From assembly GCA_013433145.1 (NCBI GenBank), contig CM024178.1, positions 1,767,501-1,831,500 of the forward strand: a DNA stretch of 64,000 bases, read 5' to 3'. The notes beneath the pieces are model-generated. The model saw nothing but the letters and a program-made list of their open reading frames with translations. It was not told the origin of the DNA and did no database searches. Every line of letters starts with the position of its first letter. Positions within the stretch are counted from its first letter, which is position 1. Source of the DNA: Ascaris suum (Eukaryota > Nematoda > Chromadorea > Rhabditida > Ascarididae). The position numbers were made by a program, and so were the translations under genes. This document shows, one piece after another, positions 38,879 to 62,004 of this stretch.

Positions 38879-40452
38879 TATCGAAGACATTTTACGAGAG
38901 TTGGAGAAAAACAATATTTGGGGGCAGAGAGCAATATGTGTTTTAAGAAGTTTTTTTCTCTCGTTTGCCTTATTTGTTCGCCGTTCTTTTAAGCGTCCCA
39001 TTTATTTTTTATGCAGTCGATAAAAAGCTTTCAAGATGAATCATTGAATTATGTTAACGTTCACCAACGGAAAGTTTAATTTTCTTTTATCGTCGATTCT
39101 GCAACGATCGCTCCATTGAATAGCGTTAAAGAATTGAAGAATTAGGAAAACGCGCCATGATTGCAGAAACAATACGCGCCTTTGCGCTATACTCTTCGAA
39201 GCAATTAGTTGGATTGGACTAATTTACCTACCAGATTACAATCATGCAAAATAATGCCTTCATTTTTTAATTAATCTGTTCACTCGCATAACTTTCTCAC
39301 AAAAAGTTTGCTTTTCCGTGAATAGACCGGTAAAAAAATGCGCACAAATTTTTCTACTGTTGAAGTGTTATCGAAATTGATGCATCGATGTGAAAGATGG
39401 TTTGAACGGTCAGCACATAGTAAAACTTCCGAGCAAACAGACATTTATACGCGGACATTCACAGACATAGAGTATTGCCGAAACGCGCTCTTTATTTACA
39501 AATGTGAATGAATATTCACAGCGAATATTCAACGAAATTAACGTGAGAACAGTGACATTGAGCGTGATTAATGAAATACTATATCAGGCTAAATGGGCTC
39601 TTTTAGCCCGTTGATATGATCATATAATTCCATATAGGAGCAATTAGTGCGACACAGATTAACGGCCTATCATGAATCTCCTTAGTTTCCAGTTTTGCTG
39701 CAGTTGTAACCAGTGATGAGCAAATTTGATGTTGGGCTGTAAATCATTGTTTATATAGGTGTTTGGAGTCGAGCCAATCGGTCGGTCACTGTTTAACAAA
39801 TAAAGGAATGCAGCTTCTGAAGTAATGAATTGCAATCCACAAATGAGTTTTGCTGCGGAGGCCAATTCTGGCGAGGTGCCTAACTCCGAAGCCGCTCATT
39901 ACTGATTGCAACAACCAGAGTAAAAGTGATCGTATGAAATAGCATTAAATATATTGGCTCCAGCAAGCATTTGTCAGTCATCGGATTCCCCATCGAGTAA
40001 GGGGATATATATACTTCTTTCCAATATCCGTTTACACCACTCTTCGGATCTTAAAGTTGCATCGAGATTAAACTCAAGTTTTGTTTCTTCCACATTTCTG
40101 TTCATTCTTAGCCTTCATCGATAATATTTCCGCTGCACTGCTCAACGTCTCATGCTGTCTTTGTTGCGAACAATTAATCGCCTCATCTTCACTGTCACTC
40201 ACTTTTCATTCTTCTCTTAGTTTCGTTGATTCTAGTTTGATTTTTATTGATTATTTAGAATGTTATGATCGAATTCGATTGATCAGAGTAGTGCGTCACT
40301 CATAAAAGCCATCAGCCTACTAACGTTACTACAATGAAAATAACAATGATAAGCCCTGAATGCCATAGACAGTAAGGTCATTTATGGCCTTCGAATATAT
40401 GTGGAGCTTTCTATTCGAGTTTCCTTTAATATATGATTGATCTCATTTTCAG

Positions 40453-40595
40453 GTGGTCATAACCCATCACCTTATCTGCGTCGTTATCGTCTTCCACAAC
40501 TCGGAAATGGCCCATCTTCTTATGAAGAATTATTGAGCCCAATAGATAATTGCTCCAAAATGGCATTCATCTCGGCGCTTAATTTTCAAAAAAAA
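40453..40595 (+). CDS. Exon of an unrecognised gene
   Basis: Bounded by CATTTTCAG and GTAAAC. Open frame with 2 nt at the start and phase 0 at the end, 47 codons: NPSPYLRRYRLPQLGNG, SSYEELLSPIDNCSKMAF and ISALNFQKK. It has strong coding character and no known domain. It joins in phase to the exon at 41341. Confidence 0.6.
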
Positions 40596-41340
40596 GTAAA
40601 CGTTTTTCCACTCTCAAACCCCATTAGAAAATCTAGCCAATGCGCCATATGCATTAAATGTCCTAATAACGATTAAATGAAAAAAAAAATCGCTCGCATA
40701 TTGCAAATTACAGGATGCGTTTTCCCTCGTTTTTTTTTTTTTGGCAAATTCTTTGTTGAAAGTGTCGTCATGAAATCGTCATAGCTTTTCGCTCTCGTTT
40801 TTTTTTTCATGAAGGCTTCTAGAAGCATTGAAAATTCGTATATATTCTAATATATACTAAGTGTGTATTGATCTGTGTCTATCCGAATCTTCAAAATTTT
40901 GAAGCATTGAATAGATTCGCATGAAATTGAGTAGATATTCAGTGCAACAATGCGCTTCATCAAATGGAGTTTCATTAAGGATCAGAAATGACTTTCAAAT
41001 ATATTTCGATAAACTTATTAATTGCTTCGTTCGATGTTAAGATAGTCGGCAAAATTCACTCAGTTGAAATAAGAGAAGAAAAAACAAAGCTATTTGCAAA
41101 AATATGTAAAAAAAATATTAAAAAGGAAATTTTCACTGAATGAGACTATCAGTCGAATATTTTGTAAGAACGTTCTATGGCTGAAAAATTTATCGATAAT
41201 TTAAATTCACTCAGCAACATCATAAGTTGGCCATGATTTTGATGAAGTAATAAAAGTGTTTTTAAAAAAACTCAATGAAGAATTTCCCGGGACAATAGAA
41301 TTACTTGAGTCCATCCTGGGTCTACTATTTTCTTTTACAG

Positions 41341-41502
41341 AAGGAAATGTTTAATCGGCCTTTTGCAGCATTTTCAACTTTCGGCGCCAATGTTGCGCCG
41401 CCCAATAGGAAATCCACCAGCAGCACCAACAGCAGTTACGACAACAACAGCAACGACAACAACAACACCAGCAGCAATAACTCCAACTTCCTGCTCCAAT
41501 GA
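41341..41502 (+). CDS. Asn/Ser-rich terminal exon (or Thr-rich internal exon)
   Basis: Follows the clean acceptor TTTTCTTTTACAG. In the frame set by the exon ending at 40595 it reads KEMFNRPFAAFSTFGANVAP, then a Ser/Asn-rich tail ending NFLLQ and TGA (41500-41502). One base over, a Pro/Thr/Ala-rich frame stays open to a good donor at 41527 (CAAAG|GTACTA). The CAG/CAA repeat allows both. Phase favours the first reading; the later exons on plus would favour the second. Confidence 0.5.
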   Translation, partial: KEMFNRPFAAFSTFGANVAPPNRKSTSSTNSSYDNNSNDNNNTSSNNSNFLLQ

Positions 41503-42667
41503 AGACATTGCGTCCACTTCACAAAGGTACTAATCCACAACTAGATCGAATTTTTTTCATAGTCTAATGCTGATGGTATGATAAACCTATTTCGAAGTTG
41601 AATTTTGAATGCAACAAAATTTCCTCATTGGATATCATTTCCTTTTTTCGTTCGAACCATCGTGCTAGTAGGAAATGAGGTCGCATGAGCTTGATAATGA
41701 GCCTCTAGCATATTTTTCACTTCGATCCTGGAACGCTATAGAATCTTATTTTTGGTGGCAGAATATTCCGACCTCACGTTCAATATTTCTCCATTGTGCT
41801 TAGTGATTTATGAGAGACCACCTCACCTAACTCACCTATGTTGATGACCTCTAAAGTCACTAAACGTTAAGTGATCAGTGTTTCCGTTCATGTTGAAGCG
41901 AAATATGAGAAGAGCTAAAATATATGGCCGACTAATAAGTCCATATATAAAGATGCCGACGTTTGAGTTATGCGTAGCTTTCTATGGCACTTAACTGCTG
42001 GAACATTGTAAATATGTGATGCGTCGTACAATAATTCGACAATCGTTAGCAATGTCATTTATAAGCTGAAAGTTGAATAAGTTGAAGGAAGCTGGAAAAA
42101 GGCTGGAATATGCTGGAAATAAGCTGGTCAATAAGCTGGAAAAATAAGTTGGAAAAATGTTTTAGGCGCATCATTCCATGCACCTATAAAATCTTCATAA
42201 ACCGGAAGGGAATATAATTCTAAAACGTTTTTTTTTAAAGAAACGATTGACGCCTAAAAAGGCTCCTTTATTGCATCATAGAATGTATTGATGATTTATA
42301 GAGGTAGATCATTGAGTACTCTCTGCCATAGAAAATATCGAATGGAATACGTAGTGAATAGAGGTTGAATGATTCAGAAAAATAAACTGCATAATCATTG
42401 CGATGTGTTCATCTTCCAGTTGACCTGTTATTTGCTTATCGAATCAGCAGTCAACTGCTTGAACACTTTACCAATCAAATTTGCATATTTTACAACGCTT
42501 CTTCTAAGCATCGCTTGGCTAGCAAGCAAATTTGCATATCTAATAACGTGCGAATCAAGCAGCTATTTACATTGTTGTCCACTCTCATTGAGAAAAAATA
42601 TCGGAAACAAACAAGTTGATTGCTCTAAATATCACGCTTGTTTTTTCAACGTTATTGAACTCTGAAG

Positions 42668-42816
42668 AGAAGATTGAGCAGCAGAGAAATAGGGAAAAAA
42701 AAGATTATTTGAAGAATGAAACAATTAAAATACGGCAGGTATTGTCTATCAATGCGGATTGCTCCATGCCAGAGCTATTGAACGGAGTTGACTCCACTTT
42801 GCTAAATTCTACCATT
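42668..42816 (+). CDS. Coiled-coil-like exon, unrecognised gene
   Basis: Starts after TCTGAAG and ends before the donor ATT|GTGAGC. In frame: KIEQQRNREKKDYLKNETIK, then IRQVLSINADCSMPELLNG and VDSTLLNSTI. The first half is a typical charged helical coil. A further plus frame at about 42913-42990 reads MRESQICALCQMSEKVLQGK then LC, with a CxxC pair, but its splice limits are unclear. Confidence 0.45.
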
Positions 42817-43275
42817 GTGAGCGGAGAACAGATCGTAGTTTTTTTTTTTGAGTCGTGACGACCGTCGAACTTTTTACCTATCAAATAGCTGCTAAAAGGT
42901 CTCAAAAAGGTGCTAATGCGAGAGAGCCAAATCTGCGCTTTGTGCCAAATGTCTGAAAAAGTTCTACAGGGCAAGTTATGCCTCGTTGACGACATATAGC
43001 CTCGTGTTGTTGCGCGAAAGGAAAGTTTTCTTCAGTTGCGGATGCAATTTTGCGAATATTAGAGCCAAGGGCTGCTGTTGTTAACAGTAGGTCATCGTAA
43101 TCACAGTATCACTATTTGAGAGCAATTCTAGTAAACAATGAACACTCTTCCAGGTACTGTGCGTCATCTTTTTTGATGAAGGGTGTCTTTTTAGCCTGGA
43201 TTGTGGCTTTTCCTTGCATCTGTCCATTACATCTTCCTGTTGTGGTTCACCTAGAAACATCACTTCTATACCCAG

Positions 43276-43424
43276 GACAAAATCCTTCAATCGACCGAGC
43301 TGTGGTGGACAAATTGATGGTGGATTTTGGCTCGATCGAAAAGATTCTTAGCCGTCAATTCATGCCTTATTTGTCAACTAAACTTTTGGACGTTTCCAAA
43401 CTTGTTAACGCGCTCATGGCAAAA
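43276..43424 (+). CDS. Helical exon, unrecognised gene
   Basis: Acceptor CTATACCCAG, donor AAAA|GTATAT. The frame reads QNPSIDRAVVDKLMVDFGS, IEKILSRQFMPYLSTKLLD and VSKLVNALMAK. It has the same phases (1 in, 0 out) as the exon at 42668, so the two cannot be adjacent without an intermediate exon. No family recognised. Confidence 0.45.
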
Positions 43425-43980
43425 GTATATCAACGTCGGGTTATTGCCCAACGAACGAGTGCTATCATGTGAAACAACTTCTGCGGGGTGTCGCATCTCT
43501 TTGGGACTAAATTCGGAACGTTATTCTAATCGAGGCTCATCGACAAGGTAGTAATTCCCCGTATAGAACCGAGAGAACTAGCGTCAGCATATGGATCCAC
43601 TAAACGGGTTCCCATCCAACGCATGGTCAATATGTTGACGTATCTTGGCAGTAGAATGTCACAATTCAAGGACAAAAAAGAAGAGCACGACGAATGTGAA
43701 CACGAATTTTCTTTAAAGAGTGAAAGGAAGCTTGTGATGTTACAAAAATGTCACTGAAGAGTACATTATATGCCAAAAAAATGAGACACTCATTTCGCCA
43801 TCAGATAAACGTAAAAACTTTTGCAAAAAGAAGAAAAATCAAAAACACTCAAAAATTTCTTTGCAATCGATTTTGAGAATGCCTCCATTAGTATTGTCGT
43901 ACACTGATATTTTATTATTAAGTGGATCATACCTTATTTTTTTCAAAATTACCGACATCTATATTGAAGGAACAATGCAG

Positions 43981-44198
43981 ACGAGTGTGCTATGAATAGT
44001 GACATAAAAAATAGCGTCTCGAAAACGAATCCTGAGCGAAAATGTCTATTGTTGAATTTCGACGTACGTCTTGAAATTGCGCAACTCGAGCAAAGGAGTT
44101 CACGACTTGTTGAAGAATGCTCACGAGGAGTGGCACCAACTGATTCTGAGCAGATGATTTACAACGAAAATTTACGATCGTCTACTCTCCTCTTTTAA
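43981..44198 (+). CDS. Terminal exon of an unrecognised gene
   Basis: After ACAATGCAG the frame reads ECAMNSDIKNSVSKTNPERK and CLLLNFDVRLEIAQLEQRSS, then RLVEECSRGVAPTDSEQ, and stops at TAA (44196-44198). There is also an in-frame ATG at 43992, so it could stand alone as a 68-residue ORF. The central part has heptad-like spacing. It is probably the 3' end of the plus-strand gene whose exons are seen from 40453 or 42668. Confidence 0.5.
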
Positions 44199-46196
44199 CA
44201 TTGTAAGTTGTTGATTTTCAACATTATAATGTGGAATTTTTTCGAAGCAAACAAATTTGAGTCACATTGGCGAGATGGCGATGATTGAGAATCTCTCTAG
44301 TATATCCACCATAGTTTTAGCCGTCGAGTTGATCTTTAAAAAGACACTAAAAATTGTAACAAAGAATGAGTGGGTCATTGGGTCATCGACGGGAAGTGGT
44401 CCTTTCGCAGTCGCCTTTGCTCTTTCGAACCAGCTCAGCATTACGTTATAATAGTCAAGCGCCTATAAAATGCCAAGAAGGACGTTTTATACATCATATG
44501 GTAATGATTGAATCATATAGATGAATAACAGATGCCAAGGTTCTATCGGAAATCTGTCCGAAATTTGTGCTTCTCGGAATGATGATGCAACATAGGAATC
44601 GAACCACCGATTTATGCATAATAGCCTAAGATCTTAGCCAATCGTCCTCCAAACGAATTTTTACATATTGGAACTATTTGAATCGAAAAGCAGTTTTTTC
44701 TTTATTATACAAACTTATGCGCTAATGTAATAAGCAACGATAACATTGTATACATTCAACAAAAAAAGATACTGATAGTTTGATCAATAACGTCCACAAA
44801 AGATGGACATATTTAAACGAATTGATGCGATTGATATATTACGGTTGATATATTTTTCTAAACCTATCGACCACATCAAGTGCATCATTTTTTTTTTTTT
44901 TTTTTGGTGGTAAAACGCTTGTAGACCATTAAATTTCCTTCACATAAAAAAAGATAAAGCGAGTTAATCCGAATAATGGCACTGATCGGTTGTTCGTTTA
45001 TTTTATTAATAATTAGATTTAATTTCTATCATGTATGTACACATCGAAGAGTATTCCTCATCGCTGACTCCTCGCTTCCGTCTTCACTGCAAAAATGCCT
45101 CGTTATGAGCAATATTTTAGTCGTTCAACCTAAAATCGTCAACTTTTCAAGTTTTCGTTTCAAAATTATAATGGCATCCAATTTGCTCTTTTTTGATAGA
45201 TATGATTGTTGAATATGTCTATGTATATATCTAATTTCGCATATTTTTAGAATTAGAGCAGTCATTCAAGAGGACGTAACCAAACGGGAGGGAAGAGGGG
45301 GGGGGGGTAGAGGGACTAGACGTATGGGGGAAATGATGCTTAATTCACAAGTGAAAAAAAATATGATATCAGTGCATCAGTGCATCCATAAGATTTTATT
45401 CTCGGATGAATGAAACGCTAATACTATCATCAATAAGCTCAGGTAAATTTCGAATAAATGAGGTTTAAATTATGAAGCGATGATGATAAATGATATTTAG
45501 TACTAAAATTTTTCACTATAAATTAAAAAAAAACACTCAGTATTCAATGAATGAATAAATGAAATGAAAAACATTAAAAGCTTTTATGCGTAAACTATGA
45601 TAGTCTTTGTTTTGTTGAGGGATTGTTAAAATCTTACGCGTAAACTTGATGAAAGATTTGATCAATGAGTGCTTCTTCGGACTCGCTTAGACATCATATA
45701 TGAAATGATGTTTTAACAAATTTTGCATTTATTTGGGCGAAGAAAGTTTGGAATCCAAGAAAAAAAAAATAAAAATTGAGGAAAAAAAGAGATGACGGTA
45801 GCAAAAATGATGGGCTAATATGGGCTAAAAAATTTTTTTTCAGCATAAATTTCAACTTTGAACAATATGAGCTGAGTGTTTTTTTTTTTTTTTTGCAAAA
45901 TTGTTGGCCCACTCATAAATTAGTATCATTTTCCTTTGAAATATTTTTAGACTATTCGTGAATATATATTCGCTCTGTGATGTTTGAATTGAAATTTTGC
46001 ATGAATTTCCATTGTGAATTGATTTATTTCGATTAATAAAAAAATTGCGTCTAAAGCACTGAGAATTGATGGCAATTTCATTCAGGATACAAAATGTCGA
46101 ATCAAAATTTAAAGCTGTTTTTTTTTGTCATAAGAAATTAAGCTTGCTATTCACTATGCAGTTTTTTTTTTTCAGTGAACAAAAAAGTTCCCTTAC
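44199..46196. other. Stretch without a supported gene
   Basis: No coding exon identified. The 3' end of the minus-strand TSP1 gene should lie here, because its last identified exon (ending at 46197) has an open donor, but no acceptor with a fitting frame was found. A G run (45297-45308) and a tRNA-like element are present. Confidence 0.4.
44582..44655 (-). ncRNA. tRNA-like element with Pol III A and B boxes
   Basis: On the minus strand a perfect B box GGTTCGATTCC (44605-44595) lies about 30 nt downstream of an A-box-like TGGCTAAGATCTTAGG (44640-44625), a tRNA-like spacing. The arms do not fold into a regular cloverleaf: the T stem mispairs and the acceptor arms do not match. It is therefore more likely a tRNA-derived SINE or tRNA pseudogene than a functional tRNA. 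Confidence 0.45.
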
Positions 46197-57036
<10,840 letters not shown>

Positions 57037-57078
57037 CTAAAAAAGATTTTAGCCATGAATTGGAGAACTGTAAAGAAT

Positions 57079-57193
57079 AACGCACTTTCGAGGTTTGTAT
57101 TGAGAGAACGACACGTTTGTGACAGCCGTCTTATGGGCAACATCGATGTGTTTGATAAAAAGATCTGCGCCTTGAAAAATGTAACCACATTGA
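57079..57193 (-). CDS. Candidate exon in TSP1 locus
   Basis: The minus frame QCGYIFQGADLFIKHIDVAH then KTAVTNVSFSQYKPRKC is strongly protein-like and has two Cys. It starts after AAAATAAAG and could end at AAA|GTGCGT or a few codons later. Neither end fits the phase of the exon at 57649-57746 or the one starting at 57036 unless a 32-nt intron is allowed (see findings). Confidence 0.4.
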
Positions 57194-57648
57194 CTTTATT
57201 TTGGTTAAAAAATTGAATTATCTACTTCTTTAGAATGTGCGGAGAAAGAATTGTCTACTTTAGAAAGAGTTACTAGTGAGCTGGCAATTGTGTAAGATTC
57301 GACCTGTCGGACTGATTCGACTACACCACCTTCCGTTTATTAAATCATTTAACTGATAGATGACAGATGAATAACGGTCGGAAACTCTATTTGACTACCA
57401 GCTGGACATCTACTGGTAGATGGTCAGAAAATGGTCAAACGTAGAGTGGTGTCGAATTTTGCAGACTGTAAGACGCACAGGTACTTCAATACTAGTCAGC
57501 AAATTATAGCCTTTTCATCAACATTATTTGCAATGAGCTCCTATTGTTGGTTTAAGTAAGGATAATAAATTGAAGAAGGTAGTTTCAAGAATATTTGGCT
57601 AAATTCTAAGTGGATGGAAGTATATAAGTTATTATGAAATATACTCAC

Positions 57649-57746
57649 TGGTGGTTGCGCTAACTCCTCGTCTAGGTCAGTGATTTTATTTTTGAAGGGA
57701 CCAAACGGTTTGCCTCCTTTTTTCGATTTCATCTTCGGTAGAACAC
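57649..57746 (-). CDS. Lys-rich exon in TSP1 locus
   Basis: Acceptor TTTTTTCTTCAG, donor CCA|GTGAGT, both excellent. It reads VLPKMKSKKGGKPFGPFKNK then ITDLDEELAQPP, 32 codons, phase 1 in and 0 out. The other frames contain stops. It is likely part of the same locus, but the joins on both sides are unresolved. Confidence 0.6.
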
Positions 57747-58244
57747 CTGAAGAAAAAACGCACATAATATGATATACAAGAATCGATTCCTATATTTGAA
57801 CTGAACACGCTGAATCAAACGGAGTCTATATTTTCTCAAAAATCCACCTTATTTGATCTTTTCGGCCACATTCCAATTTTGGAATACGAAAAAAAACGCA
57901 AAGTTTTGATCATTTCACCGGTAGCAGCCACCTGTAATATACAGTTTGAATTATCCATAACTGAGTGGACAATAAAGAATGCGTGCGCAATAATTTTGAA
58001 TGCAAAGCGCTTAGAAAAAAAAATTGCTGCTTCATTTGTTAAGTTGAAGAAAATGTGTTAGAAATAAATGACTCCTAAGATTGTTTTTAAGTGCTCACAT
58101 CAGAAACTATATGCTCCGGTATTCATGTAGAAGCGCTCGGAGAGGTTCGGATAGTGCACTTCGTGCAATCAATACAACGCTTAGAAACGCCTGTGACATG
58201 TCACTGTGCTTTCTTTTGTTTAAAAAAACCCGTAGAATGATGCA

Positions 58245-59390
58245 TTAGATTTGAATTTTGATCGCACTGAGCCCTCTTTGATATGGATGGTTCGGAGAAG
58301 TTTCTGGACCAACGCAAGGGATCGAGGCAATCGAACCATCGAGCTGTTGTCTCGGGTGAATAGCATTAACATCCGCACAACTTAACTGGTTTCCGGTCAT
58401 TACCGCTTCGACTAAGGATATGCTGTTCATTAATTCTAATTCGGTTATTGAGGCATGTCGCCTTCCGACGCTATCCATGGCAAGCGCAGCTTCGTTCGAA
58501 ACGACTGGATTATCATCACAAAATACTGATAGTGAAATCAAAATGACGCAATCGCTGAGGTAGATGAAACTGCCGCATTTCGAATGCAAACTTTTTTTTT
58601 TGAATTTAAAGTACCACACATATCAGTAGATATCTATCCAAATTCGTTGATTATTTTTTCTTCATTTAGAATAATTGAAGCAACGTTCTGCAATGAGCTC
58701 TTTAAAAGTCAATATGAAATAAAGATCTACTATGAGCAGTATGTCCAGGATTTCGCTGTGAGTATCCGGCGATGTTCGGTCTGTGAACGAACATTATTTT
58801 CGGCTTCGGTTTCGGTTCATCGGAAATGTAATCGGGATAAAGTTGTCTCATCGCCTCTTTACGATCTGCCTCCCACGGATCAACTGCATCATAGTCTGCA
58901 TCATGAACGGCTGCCTCCGAGCTCCTTGTTTCACATTCCATGTGCTCCTAAAAGTTATATATCGGTGATAGACTGCATATGATAAGAGTACGATTGCATA
59001 GAAAAGCTGGCAAGAAGAAGCCGGAAAGAAAAGGAAGACCAGATTCAGATTACCCACGATTCATTCAATCAGGAAATAGGAATTGCTTGAGAACTTAAGA
59101 AACTAACACTTAAATTATGAATTTAAACTGCACATGTAGTTATCTTCACAATTTATAACTTTCAGTACATATCCGAATTTATTCTCTTCACTATTCCAAT
59201 CGCCTTATTTCATCTCATTGGTCTAAAAAATACTGCAGAGCAAATGAATTCAACAGAGTGCTTATTTGATTTACTTGATTCGCTCCCAGACAGGAGAATC
59301 CTCGAACAGTATTGCAAGCACGAACGCGAACACGGACGTTGTTGACACAGAATGACCACGCTGACCATGATGCCCATACTGATGCATACA
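58245..59390 (-). CDS. TSP1-domain exons, upstream part of the locus
   Basis: Exons 59390-59275, 58947-58731 and one starting at 58525 are in phase (CAA|GAG; A|TA). The first carries a TSP1 core (WASWSAWSFCVNNVRVRVRA, CNTVRGFSCLGANQ), and the next completes it with EHMECETRSSE. An acidic linker follows (DPWEADRKEAMRQLYPDY, then PKPKPKIMFV). The third exon reads FCDDNPVVSNEAALAMDSVG and is open to a TAA at 58245. Either the protein ends there or a donor with phase 1 leads to the exon at 57746. The first exon needs one base from an unseen upstream exon, so the signal peptide, if any, lies beyond 59390. Together with 46197-57036 this may be one secreted or membrane protein with two TSP1 domains. 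Confidence 0.62.
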
Positions 59391-62004
59391 CTGAAATATA
59401 TTGCATTGCTTCCGTAGTCGTTTCATTTCTTGCGGTTAGGACCTTTTAAGGGTTCCGACTCAATGTTCGTCGGTACTTTCAAGAATGTTTTTTGTGAGCA
59501 TATGTGTAGCCGTTGTTTTAATAATTCCTCGCTTGCACCAACACGTCAGTGAGGATGGAGAGATGGGAGGAAAGAGGAGGGATGAGTTGAAGGAAGAGTA
59601 TAGGCAAAAGGAGGAACGATGGAAGACTTTCCCCTCGCTTTTTCCTCTCCATTGAGAGAATGGCTATGATCTTCTTCTCACACCCATACCTCAAAAGAGG
59701 AGAGAGAATTCAAAATTCGACTGTGATTGGTGCTGTGAGTGGAACTTGCCGAACTTTAATCAAATAATTTCAGTTGTTCCACCTTTATTTAAAAAGTACG
59801 ACTTCCAGACAAGAGAAATGCCTTGTCAAAGTCAAATGCCTTGGTCAAAAGATGGGAACTCTTTATGGCGTGTTTGTGTAGCCCCGTGGCCGCAACGAGA
59901 TGACCGTGAACAGCTATTTAACGATCTTCACCCGTCGTGGAGGAAGGATGGAAGAGGAGGAGAGGAGAGGGAAATCACGAATATTGCTGTCGAAGAACAC
60001 AGGTTATCGAGAAAACGATCAGTTGCAATGAATATGTTAGCTAAATATAAAGTGATATATGCATTATTTTGATCGCCAGAGACCAAACAATCTCATTTTG
60101 TATTTTCACTTCGATGTTTCTTTTATTGAAGGAAATTTCTAGAAAAAGAATAATGAAAAATTTTCTAAAATTAGTCATTTTTCAACTTTATTTCGAACTT
60201 TTAATAAATATTTTCATTTTTGAATTGAATTGAATTGAATCGTCTTTATTCGTATGAATAAAGAAAATCGCACACAACAGTGGAGATATACGCCAATAGT
60301 ACATCGATATAAATACAAATGTATATGTAAATGTGTGCATGAATCACAATCACACATATATTTGCATAAAAACAGTTAGAGAAAATAGAGTGAAAAATAA
60401 TAAACAAATTTATGAAACTCAAAGACTTAAAAAACATATGTGAAGTATAAAGTAAGATGAGAATGTTTACGATTTTCAATTAAGAGAAACAGAATGAGCT
60501 TTCAAGATTGAGTGAATTGAGGCGACTCTCAAATATCGATACGTTTCCATCCTCAACTGTGTCCTGAGGTAGATCATTTAAAAACGAATAATTCTGCATT
60601 GGGAGGGGGGGGGGGGAATCCATAAACGCAAAATAAGATCAAGTTTTACCGTGGAGTAGGCTATAGTTCTAAGGTCGAAAAACCGTAAACGAATCTACTA
60701 GTTCAATGAGACGGATCCAAGAAGCAATTTACGAAACGTGAGGCGGATGAAACACTTTTAAACGCTTTGAAGGGATCATACCTGCGTGCAATATTCTCCA
60801 AATGGATGAGTAGTAGACTACGTATGGAAGTGCTCAAGACTTCTGTATCACAATTCTTGCAGAATGTAATTTGCAAACTTAAATGCGTTTGAAGCAATTT
60901 CAAAACATTGCAAGCTCAATTGTATATTGCAAGAACACTGCAAAATCTCTCTCAAAGAAGAGCACGGTTTTTTGTTACACAGATATCTTCTAAGATATCA
61001 AGTGATTCAAAATAATAGGTAAGCAGGATGTATTGTACCATCATCCGTATCAAGTGCCTATGAACGATTTCCCAATAAAGTGGCCGTCAACCGTCGCAAT
61101 TACAGATCCATCGTGGATTAAAATTTAAGGGCAACATCAGAGATTAATCATTCATTGAGAGTTGTTCGACCGATTGCAACAAAAATCGGCGAAGATGATT
61201 GTTATTGTGGACTAAGATTGGATTCTCTCAATGTAATTGTGTGTTAGAATTTATGACAAGATCTATAACAGTAGATTTCATTGTCAACGATCCTCGGTGA
61301 ATTTCGAGAAGACTCATACATATTCGTAGACTCAGACTTATCGACGGATAGAAAGCTTTCATTTCGTATTTTTCAGTTAACTTCAATAAAATGCGCATAC
61401 ACATATTAGGATATAATTCGACGTTCATCACATGCGATCCACTCAATGGAATAGACTGAAAAGTATAGCAGCGCAGCGTACCACGGTAGCATTAATATCG
61501 GAGAGCAATGATATTGTCATTGTTTGCACATCGCGCATAAAATCAGTGCGACTATTAATGTAAACGAGCATTACACATGAGGGTGTAATCTTACAATCCC
61601 ATCATTTCATAACCTGGGAAGGCTTCGAGGACATGAGGGGGTTTTCACTTTTCGATCAGGACCAATAGCCCGATAAAGCTGGGCTAGTGTGTGGGGGGGG
61701 GGGGGGGGGGATGGTGGGAAGAAAAGTTTCTTCTACAATGAAGGCGAGCGACCGAGAGGTAGGAGAACAGAGACTCCAATCCTGGTTACAAGCTGATATT
61801 ATAAGGTATTGAATAAGTGGAAATGTTTCCGATGAAATTGACTAAAAGTAATATTCAAGTTTGGGGCTGAGAAACATCGTCAGTCATAATTATAGCATGG
61901 CAAATGTGCCTTAACCTTTTGAAGTAAGAGGGAAGTTTTGCCCCTGTGGTACATTATCCCCACAGGTGGTAACATAAACATGCATAAGCATCAATCTCCT
62001 TGTA
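59391..62004. other. Stretch without a supported gene
   Basis: It should contain the 5' exons of the upstream TSP1 part, but none was identified. The 108-codon plus frame at 59746-60072 (with CVAPWPQRDDREQLFNDLHP) follows an AATTTCAG and has some coding character, but it has no partner exon. G runs occur at 60603-60615 and 61689-61710. A GAATT pentamer repeat is at 60221-60240. Confidence 0.4.

Larger units (their letters stand above)
37318..40452. other. Stretch without a supported gene
   Basis: It contains a minisatellite, a perfect inverted repeat and TTGCAAT-rich sequence (about 38150-38400). On the minus strand at about 40070-40200 a frame reads SDSEDEAINCSQQRQHETL and ends with a stop, but its acceptor is poor. 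The 68-codon minus frame at 39659-39865 has no other support. Confidence 0.45.

Noticed and set aside
43560..43750. Possible reverse-transcriptase tail (frame with MLTYLGSRMSQFKD)
   Set aside because: The motif is reminiscent of the end of non-LTR reverse transcriptases, but no other domain, frame continuity or element boundary is visible, so it is not called.
58584..58982. 132-codon plus frame
   Set aside because: Overlaps the phased minus-strand exon 58947-58731 that completes the TSP1 domain. No splice or start support on plus.
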